A stretch of 64,000 bases of DNA from Triglochin maritima (Eukaryota; Streptophyta; Magnoliopsida; Alismatales; Juncaginaceae). Under the pieces are notes generated by a model, which saw nothing but the letters and a program-made list of their open reading frames with translations, did not search any database and was not told where the DNA came from. The stretch covers positions 3,100,001 through 3,164,000 of the forward strand of contig OY821775.1 in the NCBI GenBank assembly GCA_963682175.1, in the 5' to 3' direction. This document shows positions 23,687-36,250 of this stretch, one piece after another (within the stretch, counting starts at the first letter, position 1; every line of letters starts with the position of its first letter). Position numbers and translations under genes: made by a program.

Positions 23687-24904
23687 TTAAATCATTCCGA
23701 AGGTATTCTCGCCACTGTAAGTCATGTAGAGAAAACCATCTTCATCCTTATTATCCTCGTAGATGGCAGACATCATGGCAGCTGCATCAAATAAAACTCC
23801 ATATTCATTCAAAAGATTATAAACAATGCGAGAAGGAAGAGGATTCCAGCTACTAGAGGAACATTATCTCACCTGTTGGTGGCAAAATGTTCTTGACGAA
23901 GATGAAGATGGCCTTCTCCGGACTGAGCTTGATCCTCTTTCGGACAACATAAACAAACTGCCCAACGGTCAGATCAGCAGGAACCAAGTACCTGATGTGC
24001 ATGCACCACATAGAGGTTATAACTCCAGTTCTCCATCAAAAAGGTGAGTGTATCATATGAATCATAAAGCTAAAACTGTAAAAAGAAGAGACGCAGTTGA
24101 TTCATCAAGTGAACTTTCTTCTTGGAACTAATGAATGACGATGCACAATGTGTTTTAAAAATTTTATTCCAGAATTTTGCAAGAATTGTCCATTACTCCA
24201 TTTCCATGTGTCAAAGGTAAGTGTTTTTTGGCATTTGGATCATCATGGATTATATAAAATAGCAATATAAACTACCTATATTTCTTATATATTGTGAAAT
24301 TGTAGGTTGTCAGGTGAACTTGGTCAATTGGAAACAACCTCTCTAATTTTACAGTGGATGGTTGTGTACACCGGAGCCCCCCTCTGGAGCCTCTTTTGAG
24401 GCACTGGGGCAATGTTGATGAGAAATTTAAAAGAAATTAACTTACTTCTTCTTATCAATATCAGGAATGTCGGTCTTCTCAGCCTTCTCAACGATCACCT
24501 ATACCAGAAAAAAAAATATATAACAAACTTGGAAACCAACCTAAATAGAACCCACTAGCAAGGTGAATCGTGAGGAAGGAAATAAGCTCGATCGGTATAT
24601 CACAACACAACTAGAACTCCGTTGATAAGAGTCTAAACAAAAACACCAGAGAATAGGGAGAGAAAAAAGAGTCTTACAGGAATTCTGTCGGGATACTTTT
24701 CCCTGATGCGAACAGCTTCCGCCTGCCTCCTCTCTGTAAAAGCCAAACAAGTAAAGACCAAATAAAAAAAAAATCACAGATCAAACAAATTTAAGCAGAC
24801 ACGATTAGGTGAACCTGGAAACAACAAAATTGAATTTCAGACGAAAAGAAGGAAGGCAAAAACAAACCGAGGGGGTGCTCCAACTTGAACGAGCTCTTCG
24901 CCAT
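23687..24904 (-). CDS. ATG8: Autophagy protein ATG8 (ubiquitin-like)
   Basis: Five minus-strand exons (24868-24904, 24678-24733, 24446-24498, 23873-23991, 23687-23781) join to 119 residues, within the usual 117-122. The protein starts [19 protein letters not shown] and carries the ubiquitin-like fold with [29 protein letters not shown] and [16 protein letters not shown]4 cleaves after the conserved Gly-117, removing MI. The exposed Gly is then linked to phosphatidylethanolamine by ATG7, ATG3 and the ATG12-ATG5 complex, placing ATG8 on autophagosome membranes to recruit cargo receptors. The sequence fits the plant clade I (ATG8a-g type). A 5'-UTR intron is likely: a CACCC|GTGAGT donor lies at 25042/25041 and an acceptor just before the ATG, as in other plant ATG8 genes. 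Intact. Confidence 0.95.
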
Positions 24905-25130
24905 CTCTATCTACCACAGTCCACAAACAACAAATCTCCCTGCTGACAAACCGAAGATCAGAAGTTTACCACGAGGCCAGATCCGAAACCCTAATTGGAA
25001 AGACGAGGATCGGAAGAGGGGAATTGGGGGAGAAAACTCACGGGTGCAGCGTCGACGACTCTTTTTGCTTTGCCCTTTTCGTCAAGAAAACAACAATTTA
25101 GGGGTTTCGTGTGATCTTTTCGGGTATTTA
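24905..25130 (-). promoter_or_regulatory. ATG8 5' leader with probable UTR intron
   Basis: On the minus strand a donor CACCC|GTGAGT ends a leader exon at 25042. An AG acceptor (GATAG) lies a few bases before the start codon at 24904. Untranslated introns directly before the ATG are common in plant ATG8 genes. Inferred from splice signals only. Confidence 0.45.
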
Positions 25131-25142
25131 TAGTTGTAAGGG

Positions 25143-26670
25143 GTCACGGGCTTCGTGGGCGAGCCGGGGATGTGGATCTCATTATGGATCCGATTGTCTA
25201 GTAGTTTTTTTTTAAATTTTAAATCTTTCTATGGAATTTGGAGTTGTTATTTAAGTTAAGTTATTTTAAGTCCGAGATGAACAAGTACACCAACCACTTG
25301 AGGTTAGTGGGGGTTAATATCTACAAAGAAAGGGAATAGAAGGAGAACGATGTCCAAAAAACCGAAGAAAAATTTCTTATCGGATCCAACTTCAGCCACC
25401 GCTTGAGATTAGAGAGAAGGGATTTGTTGTGAGGGAAAAATGTTTGGGGGTGCTGGAGAGATATAGCGTACGTTGGTTAGGAGTTGATGAAAGGGGAGAA
25501 ACAGTGGTTGCTTCGATGGCCAAAAGTGTGTGGTAATTTCACCAAATTTGATGGGGGAGTGCTGGAAGCAGGAACGGAAAAGTCACCCGAAGCGACCCCA
25601 TCTCTGCTTTCGCAGCACTATGCACAAAAGAGTGACAGGAAACCACCCAAAAACTCAAACAGTGTTTTGACATGGAGCTTCTACAAGTTTGTTTAGTGTT
25701 GTGGGCTTGTAAAAACAATCTTCTTCGCCAAAAACTAGGCCTAAAAGCAAGTGCCGAACCTAAGGAGGATTTGTTTGAAAGTCAATGTGGGGTTCCAAGT
25801 TTGCATTTTTGGTTCGATATGATTGGGTCAGTCTGCACCTTTGTTTAGATCTCCACAAATGAATATGTATTTTCAGTAGAGGTGGGTGGATCTTCAAACA
25901 CTTCATTAAGATAATGAGATTTTAAATAGTCTTGTTCCAACTTCTTCCCCACCAAGGTTTCATTATCTCTTCAGTGTTCAGTCGTATATGCGACCATGTG
26001 CGACCCTATGTGGCCGCACAAGTGTTTTTTTTAAAATTTTTTGGAAACAAATCGGAAAAAATTGGGGGAAATCATAAAAAAATAAAAATAATTGGAAAAA
26101 AAAGAGAAAACAATTCCACCACCCCACTCGTCTCCCACCTTTCCCCACTCAAAACCGTCGTCTCCAATCTCGCCCTGATCCCAAATCCTTCCTCAGATGC
26201 TCTGATTCGGTCCATATCCAATCCGTTTCCTGGTGGAGCTTTCTAAGGTTTGGGAGATCGTCAATCATGCCTTCGGTACTTGAAGGCTGCTTTGATCTAT
26301 GTTTCTGGGCCATTCAATCCGCTATTGGGCCACATATGCGCCGCACCAGTCACACCCTATTGGGTGGGACTGTGTGGGGGTCACATAAGCCACCGCACAT
26401 TGAAACAATGATCCTCGTCAACTCGTGTACAACTCAACTCATTTGAATACAATCCAAAATGCAGTCTACTCATATACCAAAATTAACTCCCAAAAAAAGG
26501 ATTCGTGAGTCCAAACCCACTCTTATATTGATGTACTCACCAATCTACAAAGAATTGGTATACATAGAATAACAATAAACAAATTGAGATTATACAACAA
26601 AGCGAAAATCGTGGAGGGAAGTCAACAAAATCACAACTTTACTTCCACAATTTTGCCACAAAGCTTCTCG
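25143..26670. other. Intergenic region upstream of ATG8
   Basis: I see no gene, RNA or convincing transposon. Frames such as 25484-25696 and 25932-26246 have no family resemblance. The promoter of ATG8 presumably lies in the first few hundred bases. Confidence 0.5.
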
Positions 26671-27355
26671 TCATCTTCCCGCTCCTACATCATTCGGAAC
26701 ACAATCCCTCTCAGACATTTTACCAAACAGATTGACAGCAGCCTTAACCTTCCTCCTCTTCGCGAGCCTATGAATAATAGTATTACACGTAATCTGATTC
26801 GGCTCGCAATTCTTAAGCCACATGGAGTTCGAAATCTTACCCGCCGCGATGAAATCCCCGACGCGACAAAACCCCCGGAGAATCACATTAAACGTGGTTG
26901 ACATTGGTGCCACCCCCTCAACGCTCATCTCGTCCAGCATCGCGACCGCCTCATTGAGCCTGGAAGCGTCCACCAGAGCGGAAATAACAGTAATGTGAGG
27001 GAACACATCCAAGGAGAATCGGTGACGATGAAAGTGGTGGAATTCTCCGAAGAAAGCTAGGGTTTGGTCCAGGTTAGCCCCACGGGCGTGGGAGGCGAGG
27101 AGGAGGTTGGGAGTGATGTGAGGGTGAAAGCGGTGGAGGTGGAGGGCGAGGAGGGATTGGTGGGAGGAGTGGAGGGCGGAGAGGGTGGAGTTGAGGGAGA
27201 GTAAGGAGGGAGGAGGGAGTGGAAGAAGGAGAGGTTGCAGGGGAAGACAGGTGATGGAGTGGAGGTCGTTGGTCGCGGCGTGGTGGGCGGCGAGGGAGAT
27301 TAAAAGGTCGAGTCTGCTGGGATGTATGTAGCGAGCGCATTGGGTGTTCGGGGTT
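26671..27355 (-). pseudogene. Relic of a P-class pentatricopeptide-repeat (PPR) gene
   Basis: A minus-strand frame is open from 27355 to the stop at 26671-26673 (about 227 residues) and reads as a PPR protein. Helical repeat segments include PHITVISALVDASRLNEAV, STTFNVILRGFCRVGDF and PNQITCNTIIHRLAKRRKVK. PPR proteins bind organellar RNA through 35-residue repeats and normally have ten or more. Here only two or three remain. The frame has no usable ATG at its start: a stop lies just upstream at 27356-27358, and the nearby ATG at 27341 is in another frame. The last repeat is cut short after ERDCVPNDV. It is probably a truncated, start-lost copy, though a missed intron cannot be excluded. Confidence 0.75.
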
Positions 27356-27483
27356 TAGGGAGTGATAATTTTGGTGGGTGTGGGATTTTAGTTTGAGGTT
27401 CTTTCTCCCCCAAGGGTTTTATATTTTGTTAATTTAATCTCTTGAAATCACTGATGTCATAATGATATTGTAATTGAGGTTCT

Positions 27484-27563
27484 GTTCTTGGACGAGATCC
27501 GCTCTCATAGTCACTAATCTCATGTTCTTGGACGAGGTCTGCTCTCATAGTCACTAATCTCAT
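27484..27563 (+). repeat. Two-copy 40-bp tandem duplication
   Basis: 27484-27523 and 27524-27563 both read GTTCTTGGACGAG...CTCATAGTCACTAATCTCAT with two substitutions between them. Confidence 0.85.
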
Positions 27564-28144
27564 CATGTCATACGTTAAAGATTCACTGATATATAATGCC
27601 TACTCACTAAAAGAAAACACTAACTTCTTTAATAAGCTCATAGAATCTCAGGAGGGAAACAATCTCATTGCTGCATAACCTTTTAATTGTCCATTTTCAA
27701 CTCAGAAAACAACAAGAGGCTGTTGGCTGCCTGTGTTACTAAACGTGGATGATTTAGAAAGATGGATGCGGTCTGGTCTTCGGACAACAGCGTTGCAGTC
27801 CAGTCTCTTCGGCGTCCTCAATCAAGCGAATGGCCCAAGCATAATATCCGCATTGAGCATTAACTCCTTTGGGGAAAAAACATTAAGAAAGTTCTTAGTA
27901 CTGATGCTACTTTCTTGGATTAAGGGTATGACTACATGGTGTCGCCCAATTTTAAGATATACACATACTGAAATTTTGCAAGAGTATCTAATTTCCCATC
28001 ATTTACTGCTCTATCGTCACAGATCAGAAACTAACTACCCGAACTGAATGTAACAAAGTGAAATATCCATGAAACTACTTACACTACCTTGGTGAGGCTT
28101 CAAAGTGAGTGGAGAAACTAAAACTACAACATCTCATACAGCTG
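27564..28144. other. 3' flank of the DCP2 gene
   Basis: No gene is recognised. The part next to 28144 should contain the DCP2 3' untranslated region and polyadenylation site. A plus-strand frame at 27733-28047 has no family resemblance. Confidence 0.45.
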
Positions 28145-31100
28145 TCACTTAACCGAGAAAGCAGCTTCCATTGATTGCAAGATTCGTGGAGTGTTGAACC
28201 TGAAATTTCTGAAGCTTCTACCAGGTCTGCCGTCCAATTCGGCGACATGTTTTGTTGGTGTTTTCTCGGCATGAGGCATGCCACCAGAAACAGGAACGAA
28301 TTTAGTTGGGGTGTTCTCTGCATGAGACATGCCACCAGAGACGGGAATGAATTTGGTTGGGGTGGTCTCTGCGGAAGGTACACTGCCAGAAGTGTTATTC
28401 TTTGCCTTCCATACACAGGTAACACCTTGAAATGAATAAAGCACAAAATATTAGAATCACAATAGTAAAGATGTTGGCAATGTCCCCATCCTTTTACTGC
28501 CAATAAAAAACACATAAAAAATCTCAAATAAACAGATTCCAGTACATAAAACCTAAAATATTGCAACGTCTACAAGCAAACACAAACAAAACGTAGATGA
28601 CATTTTTACAGAGCTTGTTATGCTTCGTAGAACCTTGGTTGTACTAAGGTAACTATGCAAGAACCGAAACTAGGAGGAAAGGGAGGATAGCATGAAAAAA
28701 TTGAGATCAACAACAAGGTAAAAATTCAAAAATGGTAGAAATTTTCCTGGAACCCTGTGATCATGTGTGCGTGGAAAAAGCATTCAATTATTCTTCTCTT
28801 TCGATCATTTCTTTGTAAGGAAACTTTCCTTTATATTATCATCTTCTTTCCATTCAAAAGAAACATAGAACTAAGATGTCCTGATTCTCACACTCCCAGA
28901 GCCATGAACATCCTCTGCATTACTTTGCAAGCCATTCATTTTTCTGTAATTGATCCAGAATTTGCTAGAAACAAAACAAAAAAGTTGGGAACATCAAAAG
29001 CAAGTACCTTTTGTAAACGCTTCCGATTTCCGTGGTGTATTTGGTTGATGCTTTGAAATCCACGTCTTAAGAGGCCTGTGCAAGGTGAATGCTAATGTTC
29101 ATGCAACTCAAGGTTCAAAAGGACATAGAAAGTCGAAGTGAAGCAAGATAAATACAGTAAAATATTCGCTGGAATGAAAGATAGCATACACACATCAAGA
29201 ACGGTGCAACCATGTAAAGCTTCAAACCGCTTGCCCCACGAGAAACAACATCATCTCCTGAAGGCTGCAGATCACTGATTGGATGCCATGAAATCTCCTG
29301 CAAAGGTCAAATAATATAGGATACGTGACATCAAGATTTGTTCTCTTTAAAATAACCAGCTTAGCAGCACGAAGAAAAAGTGAAATCATAGTACGTTTTC
29401 TATTGATATTATTTGTTGGTGAAAATTTGGTAAAATGATAAGGAAACATCAAGTAGACACAACTAATGAATTCTAACATTTTGGAAAATTGAAAGCAAAG
29501 GGGGGAAACCCTTAATGCATTAAATGATGAGTGTTCTTGGTAAACCAAAAGTCTGGTAGACACAAACTCTACCAGAGTTCCATGAAGAACATGAATCCAT
29601 GTTTCTCCATTTGAATAAATTGTAAAAGGTATAGGTCAGGCATGGTCTTAAAAGGTGGAAAGGAAAAGTCGAAGATAAAAAATGTAGAGGGAAACCAGAA
29701 GGCAAGATTAAAAAGTAACTGAGCAGGTAAAGTTTCTACACACAAAGCTGGATTCTCAAACATTGAATGAGAAGCAAGCATAAAAGGCTTCAAAATAATC
29801 CAATAGAAATATGCTTCTTACACTTATCTCCTTCTTCGTTTGCGGTGCAAAACTAGTATCTTCCTTTACACCAGTAACTATAAAAAGTCGAACACGCTGT
29901 TGTCCAAGCACAACTTCAATAAAATCATCAATTTTCAAATGTTCAGAAATATTGCAACCTGTTTCCTCCAGCACCTGTAGCCGCAATATGTAAGAAATGA
30001 TCTAAGCTACAAAAACATATAAAATAGTAATAACATAGCCTAAAATCATTTTTATATGCAGTTGAGTTTTCTCCATCCACACCATAAACAAGAAATGTTA
30101 CGAGTAAGAAAAATTCTAGATAACACCCTTTCTTTTAACAGTAGCTGATAACATGTTCCCAAACAATTTTTGATGCCTTCCCAATAGATTATGGGCTGCA
30201 TATTTGCATCTCATGGCTTCCGCGGAATACAATACTCAAGCCCAAAACCGGACCAAACTCATGAAAACATATCCTTCTTTGAGAAGAAGAGTGCAAACAT
30301 ACCCTTCTGGTGAAAACCACTTATGAATTATGACCAATCAATTGACAAATCATGCAAAAGCAGAAAACAAACATGATTTTAGGGCAGAACAATTATGTCC
30401 CATGGTTCTACACTACTACGTCAACAAAATAAATTTAATTTTACATCTTTCCTTGATCCATCAATATTATGGACAATAACTTGTACAAAATGATTGTTTT
30501 GACTTTTGAGTAATGTTGTAATGTTTAATTGGTAAAAGATGTAGGGATGGTATTACCTCACGGATGGCACAAGTGTGATCTTCCTCGTCCTTGTTCTTTT
30601 TCCCTCGAGGAAAGCTCCAACTTGCTCCTGCTTTCCATCCTTTTACTAATAAACACTGCATGAAATATGAACAGCAAACTAGCATAATGGCATGAATAGA
30701 AATAAAAGGCAATCTATCAAGGCAACTTTTTTACTAGCTTCAGATTTTCTATCTTTTTATGACTATTATAATCGAAACATCAAAATTGTCTCATATACTA
30801 AAAGTATGTCTACAATTATTTTTTTATTATCCAAAAACTCTTCTGTCTCACAGCTTATGTCGTCAATTAAGTTACCATTTAAACATATAATAGTCTCACT
30901 TGACATGCAAAGAAACTTCATCCACCCTCTATTTGATTTCAAATCTCTTCACTAATAACAATCTCTTTGTCTTCACCAACACCAACCCTGTTTCAATTAT
31001 GCCAACCAGTGCAACATTTGAACCTTGTCCCATGCCCAACATCACTGAGCTAGCTCTTCCGTCCTCATCCCTATCCTCTTCTCAAACTTGATGGAAGAGA

Positions 31101-32623
31101 TGGTGTGCAATGAGGTCTCATCAAAGTCAATCTAAATGGCAAGAAACTTCATTTTGTGGATTCCCACATGTACAAAATGCTGACAATAACTTCTAATTCT
31201 GTAACTTCACCTGCATGCTGGTTGCCGCATGTGTGAAGGACATCTATATGCAATGAAGTGCCCTACCCTTCCTTGGAAAGTTTTTTTTATATTCCTTCAA
31301 TTAAACTTAGATGAATTTAACCCTAAAAGATTGATCTACGTCCTGTGGTTATATATAACAACATAATGGATCTTAATATTTTACCTTATAGCAAAAGATA
31401 ACACTCGTTGATGAAACATTGAACCATGACTCGATAATCTTACCCTCTCGTAGGATTCATCTAAGATGATAGCCCCTGTTACAGGAACACGAAACTTGTA
31501 CGTCGTGAAGTCCTTGTAGATATCATCAATATGATCAATATAAGGTCTCAATGCAGCACAACTGTGAAACACTGAAATTATTATTGTCAAGGAAAGTTGT
31601 TCTATCAAAATTTTGACACAGCATATAAACTTAAAGTCTAAAACATAAATTTCATTCCTGACAAGAATATATCATTTCGGTTCAACGTTGATAGTTTACT
31701 ATAGCACACATTCAATGGAAACCAAATCAAAGTTGATGTGCACATGACATCTCTATGCTAGAAGGAAGATTTTTTTTTTAATTTGGAGCTTATTTGAGGT
31801 ATGAGATCAGTGCTTTGGGACTTCGGAGTCCTGAAATTCAAGGCTTTTTTCCTTTCTCACAATGACAATAGATTCCACTTAAAAAATAATATTTCCCGTG
31901 ATTGTTGATAAAGCTAGCCAGAGGAATAAGAAACAACAAATCAAAAGGATACTCAAATTAGTGAATTCTCGAAGAGTGAGTGACTTCAATGAAGGATTTT
32001 GCTCCACGGAGTTGTCCTCGTAAAACCAATGTGCTTGTTCCACGAGAAATAGGATCCTCTCAAAAGACTCCAGATCCTCTTTCGGGACATTCAAAACAAA
32101 ACGACTGCACCAAGAGCAACACATTCAATGTGAATATCATATTGGCGTGTATGTGGACAAATCATTAACCGAAAACATATTTCCAACACAATTGAATCCA
32201 TATTTGAGGAACAACGATTTCGTGATGAAATTCGACGTTAACAAAATTAAAATTGCAACACTATACAGTTATGGAAAAATCTAATAATTTCTTACCAAAT
32301 TCTCAAAACATTATTGATAAAAATTATTTTAAAAAGGGAAAATCAAGAGATGTATAAAAATCAAACTACAAAAAGCATGATAAGAACCAATACGGGTTGG
32401 AAAAAAAAAATACTACATCTTAACAGAAACAGTGGGAAGTCTAAAACACTTCACCAAACGCACGAATGCGAACTTCGAACCAGAATTTCTACGAAACCGA
32501 CGAGGAAAAATAAAAAACTCAGGAAATCGAGGAAACCGCAAACCTGCAGAGATCGTCGAGGAGCTCCTGAGGCGGAAGGCCGGGCTTCGAGTGTCCACTC
32601 GGGGACCGATGGATCCCCGCCAT
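28145..32623 (-). CDS. DCP2: mRNA-decapping enzyme subunit DCP2 (Nudix hydrolase)
   Basis: Eight minus-strand exons (32544-32623, 31953-32104, 31444-31571, 30557-30655, 29822-29974, 29194-29297, 29008-29075, 28145-28425) join to 354 residues, close to the ~370 of Arabidopsis DCP2/TDT. It removes the 5' m7G cap from mRNA, releasing m7GDP and exposing RNA to XRN4, in P-bodies with DCP1 and VARICOSE. Residues 1-95 are the helical regulatory domain (PPQELLDDLCSRFVLNVPKE). The Nudix box is complete: G138, E144, R152-E153, E156-E157 and G159 in GKKNKDEEDHTCAIREVLEE. Box B follows (EISWHPISDLQP). The C-terminus keeps a short RSFRNFRFNTPRILQSMEAA motif, probably an interaction helix. Before it lie three copies of a ~17-residue repeat (TPTKFVPVSGGM). 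Intron 3 (30656-31443) is the longest. Confidence 0.94.
28240..28372 (-). repeat. Three ~51-bp repeats inside the last DCP2 exon
   Basis: On the minus strand the exon encodes AETTPTKFIPVSGGMS, then AENTPTKFVPVSGGMP, then AEKTPTKHVAELDGR. The first two copies are nearly identical at DNA level and the third has diverged. The repeats lie in the linker between the Nudix domain and the C-terminal motif. Confidence 0.8.
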
Positions 32624-33696
32624 GGATTTCTTCCCGACTCAAGTTCAAGACCCAAAACCCTAGTTTTTGGTCGTGGTTGGTCTTCGCGAGGAGAGGGGGG
32701 AATGGAGAAGAAGGGAAGATGACGAGGACGATGCTAAAATGCGCCGAGGTTGTTCGGGTTTTAGTTTCGGGTTCGGTCTTCACCCGGTAAAGATCCGGAT
32801 TCGTAGGAAGGATAATTTTGCACGAAACACCAAAAAAGACACACAAACGTGATAACGTCAAATCTTGTAAAAATACTAGTTTATATTACGATCGACGAAT
32901 ATTAGTAGAATAATTACAATTTCTAATCCATGGAATCATGTGTTTTGATAAGAGAAGTGGAATTAAACCGGTCTACGTTCGTACCAAATTTGAAACATCA
33001 TGTTTAAGAATTTATTAGCTCGCAAAAATCAATAACCACACGAGCCTCATATTCGAACTCATAATCTTTTGTGTCAAGTGCAACATATCTGATTACCTAA
33101 TTATATTTAAATGTCTTATCGTAAACTTTACACACGCAAATACAAACTCATTCAATTTCAAATCTTATTTTTTGTCACTAGGAACTTCCTCATCTTGTTC
33201 TTACTTTGTGGTAGACAGATGGAGATACAAAACTAGACAAAAGAACAAGACCCATGATCATTATTCACCCAAAATAAGTCAAAACGAGAGACACTAGTCC
33301 TTCTTCCATATTCAAACTTGAGTGAGATGTTCTTATATTTCTACCACACTTGTTCGTCATACCTCGGTATGATGATGATCTATTCATTTTTAAGTTGACA
33401 CAAGTATAAAGTTAGCAATTGGCTCAAGACTTAAAATCCTACGTGAACTCAAAAAAAAATCACTCAAAAATAATAATAAATCTTCATTAAAGTCAAAAGA
33501 CCATATTCAAGTCAAATCATTAAAGAAACTAGTTCGATTGGACTCAAAAGATTCGAACTCGACTCAAGATTTCGAACATATTCACGAGTCTAGAAAATTT
33601 AGTTTGACTCGTCTCGTTTCCACCTCAACATCAGTGTTTGCTCCTTCATAATTAACATTATTAGTGTTTTCCCCACCAAAACGTATTGGCGTCGCA
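32624..33696. other. Intergenic region upstream of DCP2
   Basis: It contains the DCP2 promoter/leader near 32624-32860 and about 800 bp of AT-rich DNA in which I recognise nothing. Confidence 0.5.
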
Positions 33697-34152
33697 ATGC
33701 CACCACCACCACCACTCCTCTCCCTCCTCGCCGACCGGTGCTCGACCACCTCCCAGCTCAAACAAGTCCACGCTCAGATGATCCTGACCGGCCGAATCCA
33801 CGACAACTTCGCCGCCAGCCGTCTCCTTGCGGCCTCCGACCTCCCTTACGTCATCCTCCTCTTCCGCCACACCGCCGCCCCCAACTCCTTCATGTGGAAT
33901 ACCCTCATCCGTGCCCACGCTGGCGGCCCCGACCCCGCCGACGCCGTCGGGGTTCTGAAGGAGATGATCGGCGAGGGGGTGCTCTTGCCCGGGAGGCACA
34001 CGTTCCCGTTCGCTCTGAAGGCTTGCGTCAACTGTTGGGGTGGGGTTGGGGTGTGTCGGCAGATTCATTTTCAGCATAAGCATGTATGGCTTGATCAGTT
34101 GGATTATTCTCTACTTTCTCTACCTTTTGCACCTTCAGGATTTGGGATCTAA
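33697..34152 (+). pseudogene. Truncated PLS-type PPR gene (N-terminal part only)
   Basis: The ATG at 33697 opens a 151-residue frame whose first ~125 residues are typical of the N-terminus of PLS-class PPR proteins: LKQVHAQMILTGRIHDNFAA, then NSFMWNTLIRAHAGG, then RHTFPFALKACV. Intact relatives have 500-700 residues. After QIHFQHKHV the PPR pattern stops and the frame runs on through unrelated, AT-richer DNA to the stop. The GC-rich third positions also end there. The break lies near 34080. The next feature is an opposite-strand F-box relic, so a rearrangement joined two gene fragments. It may still be transcribed, but a full PPR protein cannot be made. Confidence 0.75.
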
Positions 34153-34227
34153 CTATAAATAAGGCCAAAAAAAGTACACTTCAAATATCCAATGTTGGGT
34201 CAGCCCCCGTTTGAAACCAAGCTCGCC

Positions 34228-35601
34228 TCACAAACTGGGCGAGCTATTAAATTTCTTAAACGTGATTTTAGCCTTTGAAGAGAGTTTTGGCATGGATAAC
34301 ACACTCCCATAAATATAAACCACTTCATCAGATGTACCTTGTTCTCCCACAAACTCAATCTCTTCTAGTTCAGGTGATTTCTCCAGAACATGTTCAAGAA
34401 ACTTCAGGACAGACACTCCATCTGGCCTAAACTTTGCTTTAACATTGAATCTTAAGGACTTAAGGTGGTTGAACTCGCAATTGACATCGTTCAATGCCTC
34501 GTTCAGGTCTTCTATAAATTGCACCATGTCCATGCCACATGCTTCATAACCATTACAGCACTGGAGGTAGAAAAAAGAATATTTGTTTAGATATGAGATG
34601 AGTGAATTAGCTAGCAATAGTGAATTTTAAAAACTACGCAACGGTATTTAACGGTCTTACAATTATTTTAAGTGTGGGCAGCTTCTCAGCAAGTCGAGTA
34701 TAGTTGGTGTTTGCCGCAAAAAAAAATCATGGACCACTGCACTGTTAGTTCAAGGCTAGGGAGTCCGCCAACGGTAGTTGAAAGTCTCGTCGCAGGTAGT
34801 TGAAAATCAACGACCCCAAAGAGAGTTCCATACAACTATACAAGTTAGCACTGAAGCATCAAACTTTAGGCTTTCGTGAAATCCTTCACATGTAAAGTTA
34901 CACATAGTGGGCAAAACTACATGCAGATGGTTAGTACCACTACAAATTGCTAAGGACATAAAGAGTCATGGAACATTTATGAACGAAGATAAGTATCCTC
35001 ATACAAATATAACTAAATTAATTCAATTAATTTTTTTTATTTGGCCCAATTATCGACTAGAGGATTTAGTTTGTATGAATCGATATTGGTTTAATACCCA
35101 TAATGGAAACCGTTTTACTATTTTCGGAGGAATTAACCTCTCAACTGCTTTAATGCCTTTAAAGTGGACGTATCGGAGAATAAGAGTATCAATATTTCTG
35201 AAGCGGGAACCCCTGAAGTTAAACAGAGTAGGAGGTGTCAAGTACAATTTGTTGCAGCGAAATTGAAGGACGACTTCTTGAATTCTAGGATTTCTTTTTT
35301 GATAAAGAATTCTAGGATTTCTCTCTCTCAGAAGAAATAACCATTTGTCCGTCTTATGCCTCGACGACAGCAACCGATAAGTGAACTCGAACTTTCGTAT
35401 GCTTCCCTTATGAAGCAAAAGAACATTGTTAACAACATCGACCAACATCATTCATGGGAACACCCGTCCCGTTAAAGATTATGTCAGTCATGTATTTCCA
35501 TTCGTATTTCCAACCCTCGCAAGTACATTTGTCCTAACTGCATCAATTAGTGGTAAACGAGAGACAATACGTCCAATGACATCATCTGCTAGTGAGTCCA
35601 T
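34228..35601 (-). pseudogene. Decayed F-box/LRR/FBD gene
   Basis: On the minus strand an ATG at 35601 starts an F-box segment (MDSLADDVIGRIVSRLPLID, then AVRTNVLA). A +1 shift is then needed to continue as WKYEWKYMTDIIFNGTG, and another to reach VDVVNNVLLLHKGSIRKFEF at about 35438-35380. Further leucine-rich pieces follow. The last part (34228-34570) resembles the FBD domain that ends this family (LKSLRFNVKAKFRPDGVSVL, then HVLEKSPELEEIEFV). Intact members are SCF ubiquitin-ligase substrate adaptors of about 400-450 residues. At least two frameshifts plus stops in the middle make this a pseudogene. The boundary at 34228 is the stop of the FBD piece. Confidence 0.8.
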
Positions 35602-36250
35602 CCCAAGCTTGCACTTCAAAAATTTGTACTCTCTGCTTCATAACGCAAAGCACAAAACATGTAAGTTCCTGAAAACCATAATCGCATTCAAATCTAAGAC
35701 AAATTCTTACGGTCAAAACAACAATCAACTATCAATGTGGAAAGACAGTATTGTCGAAGTAAGATTGGTGAAACATACATATGATCCTGTAACGTCTCTC
35801 TCTATCTCTTCAACCCAGTGCCAACCCAATGTAAGAAAAAAATCACGATTTCATTTCATTTTCGCTGGATTCCATTCCACTCCGAGATGATTTGCAAGTG
35901 CAATATAAGATTTAGATAGATAAATCAAAGAAATTGTAAATAAATAAAAAACACAAATGTTTAAGAAATAATTGTCGCTGTCTACTTCAGAAACAAATCA
36001 CTCATCCAATCAAATATGAATTGTCACGATTACAAAATCACTTAAGACATGGTATGTACATAACTAAAATAAGAGACCTTGTAGCAAATAACAGAAATAC
36101 TTGAAGCAAACTACAATTTCACCACAACAATTGGCGCAAAAACCAAAATTTCGTCGGTTTCCGCCAAATCCCCAATTCAAAAGCCCCAACTCCGAAGGAC
36201 CGAAACCCTAATCCCCGTCTCCACTCCACTCTCCCCCTCTCCCGATTCCA

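Noticed and set aside
25960..26400. Possible MITE with TATGTGGCC/GGGCCACATA ends
   Set aside because: I could not find matching terminal repeats with a target duplication.
27074..27340. 88-codon Pro-rich frame with an ATG in front of the PPR relic
   Set aside because: It is a shifted frame over the PPR coding DNA. It could be the original start before a 1-base indel but is not a gene itself.
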